Of a stretch of 64,000 bases of DNA, positions 32,857 through 44,040 are shown in pieces; the stretch's first letter is position 1, and each line of letters starts with the position of its first letter. Source of the DNA: Spinacia oleracea. Taxonomy: Eukaryota; Streptophyta; Magnoliopsida; Caryophyllales; Amaranthaceae. Location of the stretch: contig NC_079490.1 in assembly GCF_020520425.1 (NCBI RefSeq), forward strand, positions 49,268,517 to 49,332,516. The letters run 5' to 3'. Position numbers and translations under genes: made by a program. The notes under the pieces were generated by a model, which was not told the origin of the DNA, did not search any database, and worked only from the letters and a program-made list of their open reading frames with translations.

Positions 32857-33440
32857 TGTTCCGGGTGTGGAACTGGGAGGACGTTCCGGAGTGCCTTGGC
32901 CCTGTCAAGCAGAGCAAACGTGAGCTAACCTCGGGGGTTTAACCGAGGAAACCCCCTCCGATGCCTAAGTCAGCAAATAGGTAAGAAGTCTTTAGAGAGA
33001 GAGTATAGAGAGAAGGTGGAGCAAGTACCGTGTGTCAGAATCTGTCCCATCATGAATGATGTGGGTGCTATTTATAGGCGTACTATTCTGTACTTTGGCC
33101 TACTCAGATGCCGCCACGTGTATGACGGCGATGTACTTTATTCCTTGTCGTTGTCGTTTAGCCTGCAGGTCCCTTCTTGGACTGATGCAGCTTTGCCTAG
33201 CTCTGCTCTGTATCTTTACACGTGATCTGGGGAGGTTTGATCTGCCTGGGCTGCATATACTTGGCTTGGGGTTTAGAGTCTTTCTTTGACTTGGGTGTGC
33301 CCTGGGTGTCAGGGTTTGCTCTGTCATTTATGTTCTGCCCTCTCTGGATATGATCCCGTACAACTAGTCCCTCAAGAGTAGAGCTGACCTTTTAAGTCAG
33401 GTCTGCTCTTCTGTCCTTGATCTGGATATGACCCCGTACA
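32857..33440 (-). repeat. 5' LTR of the Tat element
   Basis: 584 bp, matching 21505-22088 except one base seen (32886). The TATA box TATAAATA on the minus strand at 33076-33069 should drive gag-pol. Confidence 0.95.
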
Positions 33441-33445
33441 AAAGT

Positions 33446-34709
33446 TTATTCGTAATACTGCAAATATTACAATGGCTTGCGTTACTAATGATGTCTTGAT
33501 GTAGTGGTTAAAAACGAGGGTCTGTGTACGATAAGTCGAAAAAAAAGGGCTTGCGCTCATGTTAGACATAAGCAATCTGAATTGGTACAAAACTACAAAT
33601 TAGTGTATTCTTAAAAGAGTGCAATTTGGTTTATTGATACCCACGTAATTCTTTGCTGGTACCACACTACCACTATTGTAAGGAGTCACTAACTCACTAT
33701 TATTACATGGAGGAAGAGCTAGCAATAGTTTCTCCTCTCTTTAACAAGTGACGTACAGTATAATATTGTGTGTTTTTGTGTACCAAATAAATGATTTTGA
33801 TTTTTTGAGAGATATCATGCTGGGAATTTAAAATAAGATCGCCAAAGCAAGAATATACTTTGAGGAATTAAAACAATATCAAGTATAATTCATACGGACT
33901 ATATACAAAATACTAATATATTGATCAAACATCAAACAAAGGTGAAGGCCGGAGTTTAAAGACATACCTATTGAAATTAGCAAGAGTAGCCCGTTACGTT
34001 GTTCCCTCTCCAACTAAATTTGAAGCAACGAATATGTCGAACAAAAACTTGTAAAGTTATACTTATACTACCATTGGTGAGCAAAATTGATCAAATTTAT
34101 AGTTGCACACTTGCACGAGACTCTTATTTTTTCCCACTAGCTAGAGGATGCATACATTTATAAATATTTCTTTCATTTTTTTTATTCTTTATGTATTTTA
34201 TTTTGGGGTGTCCTTTTCTAATCTTTACATTTGAATTATTTGCTTAATTTTTAAAGTACAAAATGGCCAAAGTTTATAGACTAAGAATGCCAGTTGAGTT
34301 GGGAAGTAGATTAAATGTGTGCGTCAGTGATGACCAAGATTTAAGGCAAAAAGGGTAGATAGATTGCGTTGTTATCTACCACGTAACTTTAATGTTTTAT
34401 TGGAAATTAAATGGATGGTTGTGGTTGGGATGTTTGTAGGAAAGAAGTTGGGGAGTTGGGGTTGAATTTTAGTTTTCTAGTCTTAAGGGAAACTCATTTG
34501 CATGTCTTTGATGAGTTCAATCAACCTTCCCAGTTACGTGTTGTACGTAAGTACAAATGATGTTTTAGTCCGATCCTTCCGTTATAAATTTATTAGTCTT
34601 ATATGCACACGATACGTGCGAAAGTATAAACAATTAAAACTTTTGTTATTGCAATTAGTTACCATAGATTACTTTCATTTATTAGTTATTTAATTCAATT
34701 TGATTAATT
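33446..34709. other. Intergenic spacer
   Basis: AT-rich and non-coding as far as I can see; no repeat or domain recognised. Confidence 0.35.
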
Positions 34710-34905
34710 TAAGTTGTGTTCTATTCAAATTATTTCACCTGAACTTATCTGATCTGAACTTATTGAAACTTATTGGAATTTATCTAAACTTATTGGAACT
34801 TATTATTAATAATAATAACAATTATAATAAACAATAAATTACAAAAATAAGTAATAAATAATAAATAAATAATGAATAATAAATAATGAATAATAGATAA
34901 TATAT
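34710..34905. repeat. GAACTTATTGGAACTTAT arm and AT-rich array (left part)
   Basis: 34740-34805 resembles an arm of the inverted-repeat element at 10958-12285. It passes into an array of AATAATAAATAATGAATAAT words that resumes at about 46840-47450 on the other side of the nested elements. Confidence 0.5.
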
Positions 34906-34937
34906 TTTTTTTTTGAGGGAAAGATAGCTCGGGCATA
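34906..34937 (-). pseudogene. 3' UTR end and poly-A of a LINE
   Basis: On the minus strand, AGCTATCTTTCCCTC is followed by a run of 10 A (34918-34909). Joined to 39846-40208 it completes the tail of the LINE RNase H gene once the Helitron is removed. Confidence 0.55.
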
Positions 34938-36781
34938 TCTATACTACTATATTAAAAAGCGTTTTGACAAACGTCTATGTGCCACGTATGCCCCTCTTTC
35001 CTTGCACTTGCATTCCGCCACGTCAACATCTACCAGTGTCGTTGCGACAACGAAGCATCTAATAAAATTGTGGCACGCTAATCTATACAACCAAAAAATG
35101 ATGTTCAAAGGGCTCGAAAATTCAACCTCCGTAATAACGCTGCTCAACTTTTACCAACTCCGCCAAGTGTTACTTGTGTGTTATTTCCTATCTATAATTT
35201 ATATATTTCCTGTAAAAGAAGAATTATAATAAATGGGAGTACATTAATTCTACTGCTCACATCACCGACCCATCTTCTTCCTTGACACTTTGAAGTTTGA
35301 AGGCCTTCTCCAGATTTTCGTTTTCTTAGGATTTTCCAATCCTCATCTTCCTAATAATTGATTACTCCTAATTAAGTGAAACATTAATTATGAGTAATCA
35401 ATTACATCAGGAAGAAGAAGATTCGTCTTTGTTGGTTGCTTTCTGGCTTTGTAGCTCCGAATTCCTCCTCATGATAAATTGATTACTCTTAATTAAGAGA
35501 AACATTGATTATGAGTACTCAATTAAATTATGAGGAAGAAGATTCGTCTTTGTGGGTTGATTTCTGCCTATGTGTTTTCGAATTGGGCTAGGTAATTGAG
35601 TAGACGCCGATCTTGCCTCACCCGCACAATCCAGCGATTTCAGTTATGGTATCTATCTTAACTCTTTTCACAATCAATTGTAATTCAAGTCATGAATTTA
35701 ATTTTATCTTTTGAACCAAATCAATTTCTCAACTGATTGCCTAAATCTGTAACGGAAATTGCGTAATTGAGCCCCTCTAGGAGGTTCCCAGTATATATAT
35801 TCCTATAGTCTTGCTGAATTCATCAGCCCCTAATTTGACCCCTTTGAAAAAGGTTTATGAGAAGTAATCAGGTAAACTGACGCATCTAAACTATTACAAT
35901 GGTTTAATTCCTGTGTTTGTATATCTATTCATGGCATTAGGCTCTTCATTTACACAGTATCATTTGTTTCTGTTTTGGGTTTTGTTTGTTGTAGGCTTGA
36001 GTAAGACAGGGGCTGCAATCGATCGTTGAGTATCATATTGTCCTGCAACAAAAACTCTGGTTAGTTGTTCAGTTTAGATTGTATTGGAAAGGCCTCTATA
36101 TATTGTGTAATTTAATATGGGAATTTTAATGAGATGAAATTGCTGGAAACGATGTTGGAATGTGAGGTTCAATAGTCTGCAGTAGTAATAGTTTTATTAT
36201 TCAGAAATCCTAAAAGTTATAGAATATGCCCATTTGATTGTGTTGCTTGATTATATGCTGCTACACTATAATTATGTGGCTGTCTTAGTGTCATGGATTT
36301 CTATAAGTGTACTTAAGGTGTTGTAAAGGGTGGCAGACCCTATTCCTGATCATTTTGGAGCAGATAGCTGCAGCAGAAACCTATCTTTGGTGTAGTCTGA
36401 AGTTTATTCTGCAAAAGGAACTTATTACGAACCTGGGGATGGGATATGTTTAACCAACATTGGTGTGAGCTGACTCTTTTGAAGCAGAACACTAAGTTTT
36501 TGCCATTGGTTAATCTCGAACAGGGAATTTCAGTTCCATTTTATATAATGGTGACAGGACCAAAAATTCATGCTTGATTCTCATTTATACAGAACATTTC
36601 AAGTTGTACTCTCATTTTCCAAATAACTTAATGGCTCTGTTTTACTTTGTGGGCTACAGGTACTTTGTGAACCTTCTGAAGTTGTACTGTCATTTGGATA
36701 GCTGGCTCTTGAAAACTAAGGTAGTTCCTTTACTTTAAAATTTTATACAGTCAAATACCATTGATCTATACTTAATAGAAT
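34938..36781 (+). other. Helitron 5' non-coding region with a duplicated inverted repeat
   Basis: About 1.8 kb with no supported ORF. At 35341-35585 a block of about 120 bp is duplicated in tandem; each copy holds an inverted repeat (ATTGATTACTC ... GAGTAATCAAT, with TTAATTA arms). Confidence 0.55.
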
Positions 36782-37288
36782 ATGACTGACGATGCATCTC
36801 ATTCTCCTAATAAACCCCAAAGTATGAAACTGAAGAATGTGTGGTTTACATTTCAATATGATATATCATTGCTCAAATTGTTAAACTTCCGTTTTTATTT
36901 GGCTCTCCAATTTGGCAGAATTACTATGAATAAGAGTACTAAACTTTTCACTATAAGCTTTACTAAGCTACTATCTGATATCATCAACTGGTATGGTTTG
37001 CCACTACCACTGTACAAACATTACCATAAGCAACGACGACAACAATATGTAGCAATCATAAAACTGAGAACTACACAAGATGGCCCGACAATAAAAATCA
37101 AAAGCCAACGTTCAAAGGATTTGGCAACAGCAAAGGAGCATGCTGCACAAATAGCCATACACAAATTAAAGGAATCCTACCAATTTGACATAGCTGACTT
37201 CAACTTAGATGCCATCCGCCATGAAAGAAAAAAACGGCGTGTAGCAGACATTAAAAGAGTAAAAGAAGAAATGAGCTTTGAACCTTAA
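36782..37288 (+). CDS. dsRNA-binding-domain-like protein in the Helitron, 168 aa
   Basis: ATG 36782 to TAA 37286-37288. Residues about 61-135 have the order expected of a dsRNA-binding motif: helix with L-L-S-D-I-I, then G-L-P-L-P-x-Y, a basic loop, strand Q-Y-V-A-I-I-K-L, G-P, strand, then K-D-L-A-T-A-K-E-H-A-A-Q-I-A-I-H-K-L helix. A basic R-H-E-R-K-K-R-R segment (146-153) may be a nuclear signal. The first 45 residues look less ordered and may include an unspliced intron. It lies upstream of, and in line with, the Helitron N-terminal exons. A decayed relative is at 13467-13769. The domain call is inference from pattern; no search was run. It could be a captured host fragment or a regular part of this Helitron family. 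Confidence 0.5.
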   Translation: MTDDASHSPNKPQSMKLKNVWFTFQYDISLLKLLNFRFYLALQFGRITMNKSTKLFTISFTKLLSDIINWYGLPLPLYKHYHKQRRQQYVAIIKLRTTQDGPTIKIKSQRSKDLATAKEHAAQIAIHKLKESYQFDIADFNLDAIRHERKKRRVADIKRVKEEMSFEP

Positions 37289-37549
37289 AGCACAATTATA
37301 TGGATGTTTGTGAGGAAAATACGGCCCTAATACAAGAGCTACGTTGGGCCAAGAATTTGGGATACGTCTTACATTAGAAATCTAGAATGAGCTGCTGGTG
37401 TTTTGTTTTTTCGTGATATTTTGGACGAATAAAATGTATCTTACTTATGTAAGGATTTTGACAAAGGTTTTAATTTCATAATCTTTAATTTCAAAGAAAT
37501 CATGGTGTAGATCCAACCACCATACTTTATTGTAGTTCGGAAAACAGGT

Positions 37550-39134
37550 ATGGAAAGTGGAGATGAAGCTAGACATAGAAGGCTATTGCGACGTTTCATT
37601 CTCATACAAAGGAGAAATAGAGCCAGAAACAATAACCCAACCCATGTCATGGTCACAGATTCTCGGCCAAGGCATCTGCCAGTGATTTGGCCACAGCACC
37701 CAATGCCGTCAATGATGAATGCAGTACAAAGAGTAGGTATGGATAATGGAGATGAAGCTAAGCATAGAAGGCTCTTGCGACGCTTCATTCTCATACAAAG
37801 GAGAAATAGAGCCAGAAACAATAACCCAACCCATGTCAGGGTCACAGATTCTCGGCCAAGGCATCTGCCAGTGATTTGGCCACAACACCCAGTGGCGTCA
37901 ATGATGAATGCAGTAGAAAGAGCTCACCGCTCACTTACATCAAGAGGTTAGTTAGTCACAACTTGCATTATATTATGAAATGTACCCCTAATTCTTGACA
38001 ATAACCTTAAGTTATAAAATAATACAATAGGAGAAACAAGTGCACCAAACAATAATGTTATTGGTTCTGGTACACCTTCAAGACGACGTAGAAGGAGTGA
38101 GAATAGAGAGTCTACCTCATCTTTGCGGCGTAGACTAAATTCTTCATTACCACCTGATGGTTCAATGACTCCTACTACTGAAACTGATATCCAAAACACC
38201 AGATCTCCTCAACCCAACTTGAACAGAGGTAACTTAATTCTACTACAGCAAGTTATACACTATTCAACCTATGAATATTAAACTGTTATTCCAACACAGT
38301 GGGCAGCAACATCTCAAGGAATACACTAGAAGGGTCTGCATCACACGCATTGCATCATAGTGAGTATACCACTTCCATATTTAGATACATAAGTGAAATT
38401 TAGATTAAACTACTTTGAACTACACTAATTTTGACTCCTACATTTTATCTTAACAGGAAAGTACACCCGACCATGGACCTTTGGTGGGCCTAAACACGTA
38501 TGTTCGCATTGTGGTGCAAGAGTTTGGATCCAGGAAAGAGTAAAGAGAGAAAAGAGAGTACTTGAAGTTGTTACTTGACCCTAAAACGGGCTCTCAGTCA
38601 AGAAAATTCAAGGAAAGCATTAGATCTTACAACTCCATATTTGCATTCACATCAATGGGTGGACAAGTGGATAAGACAATCAACAGAGGGAGGGGTCCAT
38701 ATGTCTTCAGAATTAATGGTCAGAATCACCATAAGATTGGATCTTTGCTACCACCAGATGGGGCACAACCAAGATTCACCCAACTATATGTTTATGACAC
38801 CCATAATGAAGTTGAGAACAGAATCAACTCACTGACAAACAATGCAGAAAGTGATCTTGATCCCAAAATAGTGGACGGCCTTGCAAAAATGTTAAATCAA
38901 CACAATCCACTTGCAAAAGTCATCAGAATGGCCAGGGAACGCTACTCCAATGTTGAAATGCAACCTGTTCGGGTTCGTCTAATTGGTACGCGATCTAAGG
39001 ATGGCAGACAATATAATTTACCGTCCACTAATGAACTTGCAGCCTTGATTGTAGGCAACGGTGATTGTAACTCAAAACACCACTCTTGGATAACGCCACA
39101 CGATCGAACCCTGAAGTGGAAAGTCACCTGCTAG
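37550..39134 (+). pseudogene. Helitron replication protein, N-terminal part only
   Basis: Exon-like blocks 37550-37947, 38031-38228, 38300-38359 and 38457-39134, bordered by GT-AG. The first carries a 189-bp in-frame duplication (37550-37738 and 37739-37927). The last begins with a C-x-x-C-G-A zinc-like motif (C-S-H-C-G-A) as in plant Helitron proteins and continues, after a frame break near 38560 where residues seem missing, into F-A-F-T-S-M-G-G, G-P-Y-V-F-R-I-N-G-Q-N-H-H-K-I-G-S-L and Q-L-Y-V-Y-D-T, the classic N-terminal Helitron domain. The protein ends before the HUH endonuclease. No helicase motifs follow. Hence a defective copy. Confidence 0.8.
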
Positions 39135-39310
39135 CTAAAAGGCTAATCCTGGAAAAAGCCACAGACACAACTACTGGAGTAGAAACACCACTCTTGGATA
39201 ACGCCACAGGATCAAACACTACAGTGGCAAGGCACCTGCTGGATAACGCATCAGAAAATGACACTAGAGTGGAAAGGACTGCAAGGAAGAGAAACAGAAA
39301 TGAAATGTAA
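39060..39310 (+). repeat. Short repeats at the Helitron protein break point
   Basis: CACCACTCTTGGATAACGCC occurs at 39079 and again at 39188, and GCACCTGCTGGATAACGC follows near 39231. They mark the point where the Helitron coding sequence is lost. Confidence 0.6.
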
Positions 39311-39845
39311 GTACAATGTTCAACAACAAAACAAACAGAATATAAACAGCAAAAACACAAAATAAAACAACGGTAGGTACTAATCAATATCTATATTGCA
39401 GGGAGACAGACAAAGAAACAACTACAACCGCCAACCGTGAAAACTAAAACAAGCATTGGTAAACGAAGACACAACCATGCCAAGGGGAGATACGGCCACA
39501 TTAAATTATGCACCAAATAAGAGGAATACCCTCAATAATTCCAACAAAATCAACATTAGTTTACTTTATCATGGTTAAGATACAATTTAGAATTTGAGTA
39601 CAGCTTCGACCAAAACTGAAAAAACAAATGTACGTTTCCAGGGAATTTCACTATATAAACAAGTTTAACATTTTCATTTATTAACCAGCGTCCAATACAT
39701 CACTCATTGTACATAATAAAAGTTATTGAATACCTTATAATTTTTAGTCAACACATCACACAAACAACATTCGAAACAACACGAAAACACCATTTGAAAC
39801 CTACTAACAGTAGAAACCCGGGGCATCGCCCGGGCTACACACTAG

Positions 39846-40208
39846 TTATTAAATTAAATCAATTTCCGACAAAGCAGTGATGCTTTGTGGGAAAGGACCA
39901 TTACAAACATACTCAGAGTGATTTCCCGTATCCCATCTTGCCATTAAATGAGCTACGATATTACATGCCCTTTTAATATGAGAAATAACAAAGTTATCAA
40001 ATTAAGCTTAGGCTATCATTCCTAATATCATCATAAACTAAACAAATGTGAGAGTAACCATGCATTGACCTTAAGTTTTGCCGCTTGTACCACATTTAGA
40101 GCATCACTCCCAAGTACTACATGAGTGAACCCAAATCTTCTGGCGATTTTAATGTCATATGTGACTGCCATGGCCTCAGCTATCTCAGAGGAAGTGGCTT
40201 GGTTTTTC
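39846..40208 (-). pseudogene. LINE RNase H domain, C-terminal part
   Basis: Reading leftwards: S-E-I-A-E-A-M-A-V, R-R-F-G-F-T-H-V-V-L-G-S-D-A-L-N-V-V-Q-A, then after frame changes V-Y-D-D-I-R and H-I-K-R-A-C-N-I-V-A-H-L-M-A-R-W, ending at a stop near 39857. This is the plant RNase H-like (RVT_3) domain found at the end of L1-type LINEs. The upstream part lies beyond the MULE at 46170-46200 and 46722-46808. The Helitron is inserted about 10 bp after the stop. Confidence 0.75.
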
Positions 40209-40299
40209 GAGTTAAGATAATGAATGGGACTCACCTTTTGAGTTTTTCACCCTTTGGGACCTGCACCTTTTTTTTCACCCTTTGGGACCTCAACTTTAT

Positions 40300-41339
40300 T
40301 TTCCGACAAGTTAACTCACCGTTAACTCACCGTTAACCACACCATAAATAAATAAATAACAATGTAAAACATTTAATTAAAATCTGAAAAGTTTGCATTG
40401 AATTAAATAGTCCAAAAAATATTTGCTTGCTGCTGCTCTACCAAAATATGCCAAAATAAGTACAACGCTCCTCTGTTTGATGCTCTTAAACAAAAAATAC
40501 AGCAATGCTTAATTGTTTAAACCAAAAAAAACGAAGCTTGCTTGATTGTTTTATAGTAATCAGGTTCCATTTTGAGCAAAATTATGGTCAACCGCAAGCT
40601 TTAAGAAAAATCAGGTGCAACACTTTTGAAGAACTCAGCAGAATCAGTAGTAGACTAGCAGGTACCTAGACCGAAAGTTGAAGAACTCAGCAGAATCAGT
40701 AGCAGACTAGCAAGTTTGAAGCCTACATTTCACAACTGCAAAGAAAGAAAATGAGTGATTACTCGATGGTGTTTTGCCATTGTAATCGGAGAGTAAAGAA
40801 GAGGGTTTCAAGAACCATTAAACATCCATTCATAGGGTTATTAATATGTGAGAATAAGAATTAGAATAATATTATTTTTTGTAGAAGTTGTAATTTTTTT
40901 GGTTCTTCTGATAATTATTTCACTAATTAAATATAAGTGAGGTAACTTACTTGATAATGTAAGCCTCCATGGTCTGTAATTGTTGATGAATTTCTAGCTT
41001 GATCATGTGAAGTTGTTGATGCAACACTTGTTTGCGATCCAAGTGTGTTAATGAACTACCAAGTTATTTCAAATTGTGTTAGTATAATATAATAAACTTT
41101 GCTGCAAATTTATAATTCATGAAATATATTAAGTAATGAAAAAAAACTCGATTAAACAAAGAGACAAGTATTTGAGCTAAAACGAAGAATCGATATAAAT
41201 ACTTACCATAGCCTGCCTTTGAAAGCCATTGGGATAAGTGTAAACCCCAACACCTCTGTTGTGCATTGCTACAAATGTATGTGAATTCTGAGTTGGTGCA
41301 AACCCTTGCTGTGCATTCCCACACATTGGTTGCTTCCCC
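40300..41339 (-). other. MULE region downstream of the transposase
   Basis: It may hold the transposase's last exons: a donor-like GTAAGTA at about 41208 (minus) follows an out-of-frame C-terminal-like segment, and a further exon-like piece runs from about 41055 to 40953 before another GTAAGT. Otherwise AT-rich. A repeat of GAAGAACTCAGCAGAATCAG occurs at 40627 and 40679. Confidence 0.4.
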
Positions 41340-43358
41340 TTAGTTTGTTTCTTCTGTTTTTGGAGCAACTGAAAACCCTTCTTCTGCTTGACATGCTGCT
41401 GTTTCTGCGCGTGCGGACTGAGTAGTTGTTGTTGTTGTCTTCTTGGTTGCTGTTTTCTTAGGAATAGGTGGTCCAGTTGGTACCTTAAGAGGCATAGAAC
41501 ACTTCCTCTTATTGTGTCCCACCTCCCCACAGTTAGAACACTTGTGAGGCAGTCCCTTCTTGCTCAATTTGATATTATCTTGCACATTTTCCCCAACTGA
41601 TGGCTTCCTCTTCACAGTGGGTCGGTTCTGCAACTTCTTACATCCTGGTGCTTCGACTGGTTCGTACATGGATGTTGGCCACTGTTGAGGACCATTCAGA
41701 GGCTCTAAAGGAAACAAATAAGCTTTCAGATATGTTTCCTTTGAATACCAGTGAGAAACATAATGTTCTGGATGTTCCATCGCCTTCCATATTGCTGTAA
41801 CAGCATGGTTGCAAGGCACGCCACTTAGTTGCCAAGCATTGCAACTGCATGTTCTGTCGAGTAAACTAACAACATACCTAACTTGAGTTGCTCCTTCTCT
41901 AACACCATAAGAAAAATGTCCATCCCAGAAAGCTAGCCATCTTCGGGCATCAAGCTTCTCTTTCTCTAGCCTTTTCTGAATTCTAGGACAGATTATTATA
42001 TCCTTGTTGGCAATGAAGTCCCTTTTCTTATGAAGTCTTTCCATCAGTGACTCCCTTATGTCTTCGAGCATTGTTACAATTGGCTTGTGCCTCGAGGACA
42101 AGATATACGCATTAAAAACTTCATTCATATTGTTATCAATACAATCACATTCAGATTGTGATGTGAAAAAGGCCCTAATCCATTTCGTATGATTCCTTTT
42201 TAGTAGATCATCACCTGCTTCAACTTTGATAGCTTTAAAGAGATCCATGTTTGCATTGAAATCATTCATCGTTGTGCTCTTTGCTATTTTCCAGAAACCT
42301 CTTTTGTACTCCAACCCACCACCATATACTTGTCTGAAATTGCAGTACACGTGCCTTGCACACACTCTTGTTTCAGCTGTTGGCCACACAATGGTTATAA
42401 CCTTCAATAATCCTTTTTGTTGATCTGACATAATTGTGTAACCCTTGCCATCATGGGTATCCAGATCATCTTCAAGTAATTGCAAAAACCAACCCCAACT
42501 ATCTGTATCCTCAACCTCTACACAAGCCCAAGCAATATGGTACATCTGATTATTACCATCCCGTCCCACGGTAACGAGAAGTTGGCCCCCAAATGGACCT
42601 TTAAGAAAGCAACCATTAATCCCGAAAAACTTTCTACAACCAGCAAGAAATCCTTTCTTTATAGCATCAAAACAGATGTATAATCTTTCAAACACATTAT
42701 TATTCAACTTAAACTTAATCGTGTTCCTCGGATTTGATCGCTTAATTTCCGCTGCATACCTGTACAACAATGAATATTGCTCTCTGTACTCTCCAAGTAT
42801 GAGATTTTGAGCTTTCCTCCTAGCCTTTAAAGCCATCCACAAAGATACCCTTATACCATGCTCCGTCCAAATTGTCTCGACTATTTATCTACATCTCAAA
42901 TAAGGGTTTACTTTGAACTTGTTGTGATATGTTTTAGCAATCCAGACAGCTCTCATCTTCTTCAATGTTGCTAATCTACCACAATTATGTACTGGAATAA
43001 AAGTTTTAACAACCAGATTACCTTGCCCTCGATGACAGGAAGCCCATATGTAGAAAGGACACTTGTTAGCACTACACCTAGCTCCTATTTTCTTGGCATC
43101 ATTCTTTGTGCAGCGAACATCCCTGCCTGTACGCACACAGTAGTTGGTAATAGCTTTCCTAAACTCGATTGCATTTTCAAACTCCATACCTAGGAAGAAA
43201 TGATTGTCATCACATGCCCTAAGGGTAAGCATATGATTTGAATGAGTTATCAGTTTAGATTTCTTCTTAGGTGGCTGTTGAGGAATAAGAAATCCGCACT
43301 CTTCATCGTCTGAGTTCACAGGGCTATCAAGCTCACTGGAATATCCTCCATTTCTCAA
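41340..43358 (-). pseudogene. MULE transposase with one nonsense codon and an altered active site
   Basis: Two ORFs (43358-42885 and 42842-41340) are in one frame, separated by a single TAA near 42886. Together about 670 residues. N-terminal MuDR domain (L-G-M-E-F-x-N-A-x-E-F-R-K-A-I, C-x-x-x-K-C-P-F). DDE core: the first Asp of the usual D-G-C-x-L-K-G is Asn (I-N-G-C-F-L-K-G, AAT codon); the second is present in I-M-S-D-Q-Q-K-G; the Glu in N-M-N-E-V-F-N. Then a SWIM zinc finger (C-S-C-N ... P-C-N-H) and a CCHC knuckle (C-S-N-C-G-E-V-G-H-N-K-R-K-C). The C-terminus is probably shifted (see 40300-41339). Such a protein should not cut DNA. Confidence 0.88.
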
Positions 43359-43454
43359 TTTCTACAGTAAATAACAAAAATAAAGTATTAGAAGGTGGTA
43401 AACCATAATACATTATATAACTTGATAATTAAAGAGAGTAAACACGCAAACATG

Positions 43455-44040
43455 ATCGTTCAGGTTTAGGTCAACTTAGTTAAATTTAGGTAAAACCAAA
43501 AAACTTAGGTCAATATAGGTCAATGTTAACCTAACTTGATCAGTTTAGTAAATTTAGGTAAAACCGGTCAACTAAGGTCAATTTAGGTAATTTTTGGTCA
43601 AAACCGATCAACTTAGGTCAATTTAGGCCAACTTGATCGTTTTCCTTAGTTTAAGTCAAAACCGATCAGCTTAGGTCAATTAAGGTAAAACTTGATCATT
43701 TTCCTAAATTTAAGTCAATAAAGACTAAGTTGGTAAATTTAGGTAAAACCGGTCAACTAAGGTCAATTTAGGTAATTTTTGGTCAAAAAAGATCAACTTA
43801 GGTCAATTTAAGTCAAACATGATCGTTTTCCTAAATTTAAGTCAAAACCGATCAACTTGGATCAATTTAAGTCAAACTTGATCATTTTCCTAAATTTAAG
43901 TTAAAAAAGATCAACTTAGGTCAATTTAGGCCAAAATTGATCGTTTCCTTAATATAAGTCAAAACCGATCAACTAAGGCTTATTTAAGTCAAACTTGACC
44001 GTTTTCCTAAATTTAAGTCAAAACCGATCAACTGTAAGCA
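43455..44040. repeat. Tandem repeats inside the MULE, (ACCGATCAACTTAGGTCAATTT)-type
   Basis: About eight degenerate units of 60-75 bp, built from AAAACCGATCAACT, TAGGTCAATTTAGGT and TTTTCCTAAATTTAAGTCAA. They lie upstream of the transposase start. Confidence 0.8.

Larger units (their letters stand above)
21505..33440 (-). mobile_element. Complete Ty3-gypsy retrotransposon, Tat lineage
   Basis: An 11,936-bp element flanked by AAAGT on both sides (21500-21504 and 33441-33445). LTRs are 584 bp each and start TGTTCC and end GTACA on the + strand. Orientation is minus: 5' LTR on the right, primer binding site beside it, then gag-pol, then a long 3' region that holds a spliced gene in the opposite direction. 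A second RNase H after the first and an antisense accessory ORF are hallmarks of the Tat lineage. I found one LTR mismatch (21534 T, 32886 C), so the insertion is recent. Gag-pol is uninterrupted, so the copy may still be able to move. Confidence 0.95.
34938..39845 (+). mobile_element. Helitron, 4.9 kb, partly deleted
   Basis: It starts TCTATACTACTATATTAAAA after A and ends ...CTACACACTAG before T, with the hairpin CCCGGGGCATCGCCCGGG (39817-39834) 11 bp from the end. It carries a dsRBD-like ORF (36782-37288) and the N-terminal part of a Helitron protein (37550-39134), but neither the HUH replication-initiator motif nor the helicase. It is inserted in the 3' UTR of a LINE. It must depend on another copy to move. 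Confidence 0.9.
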
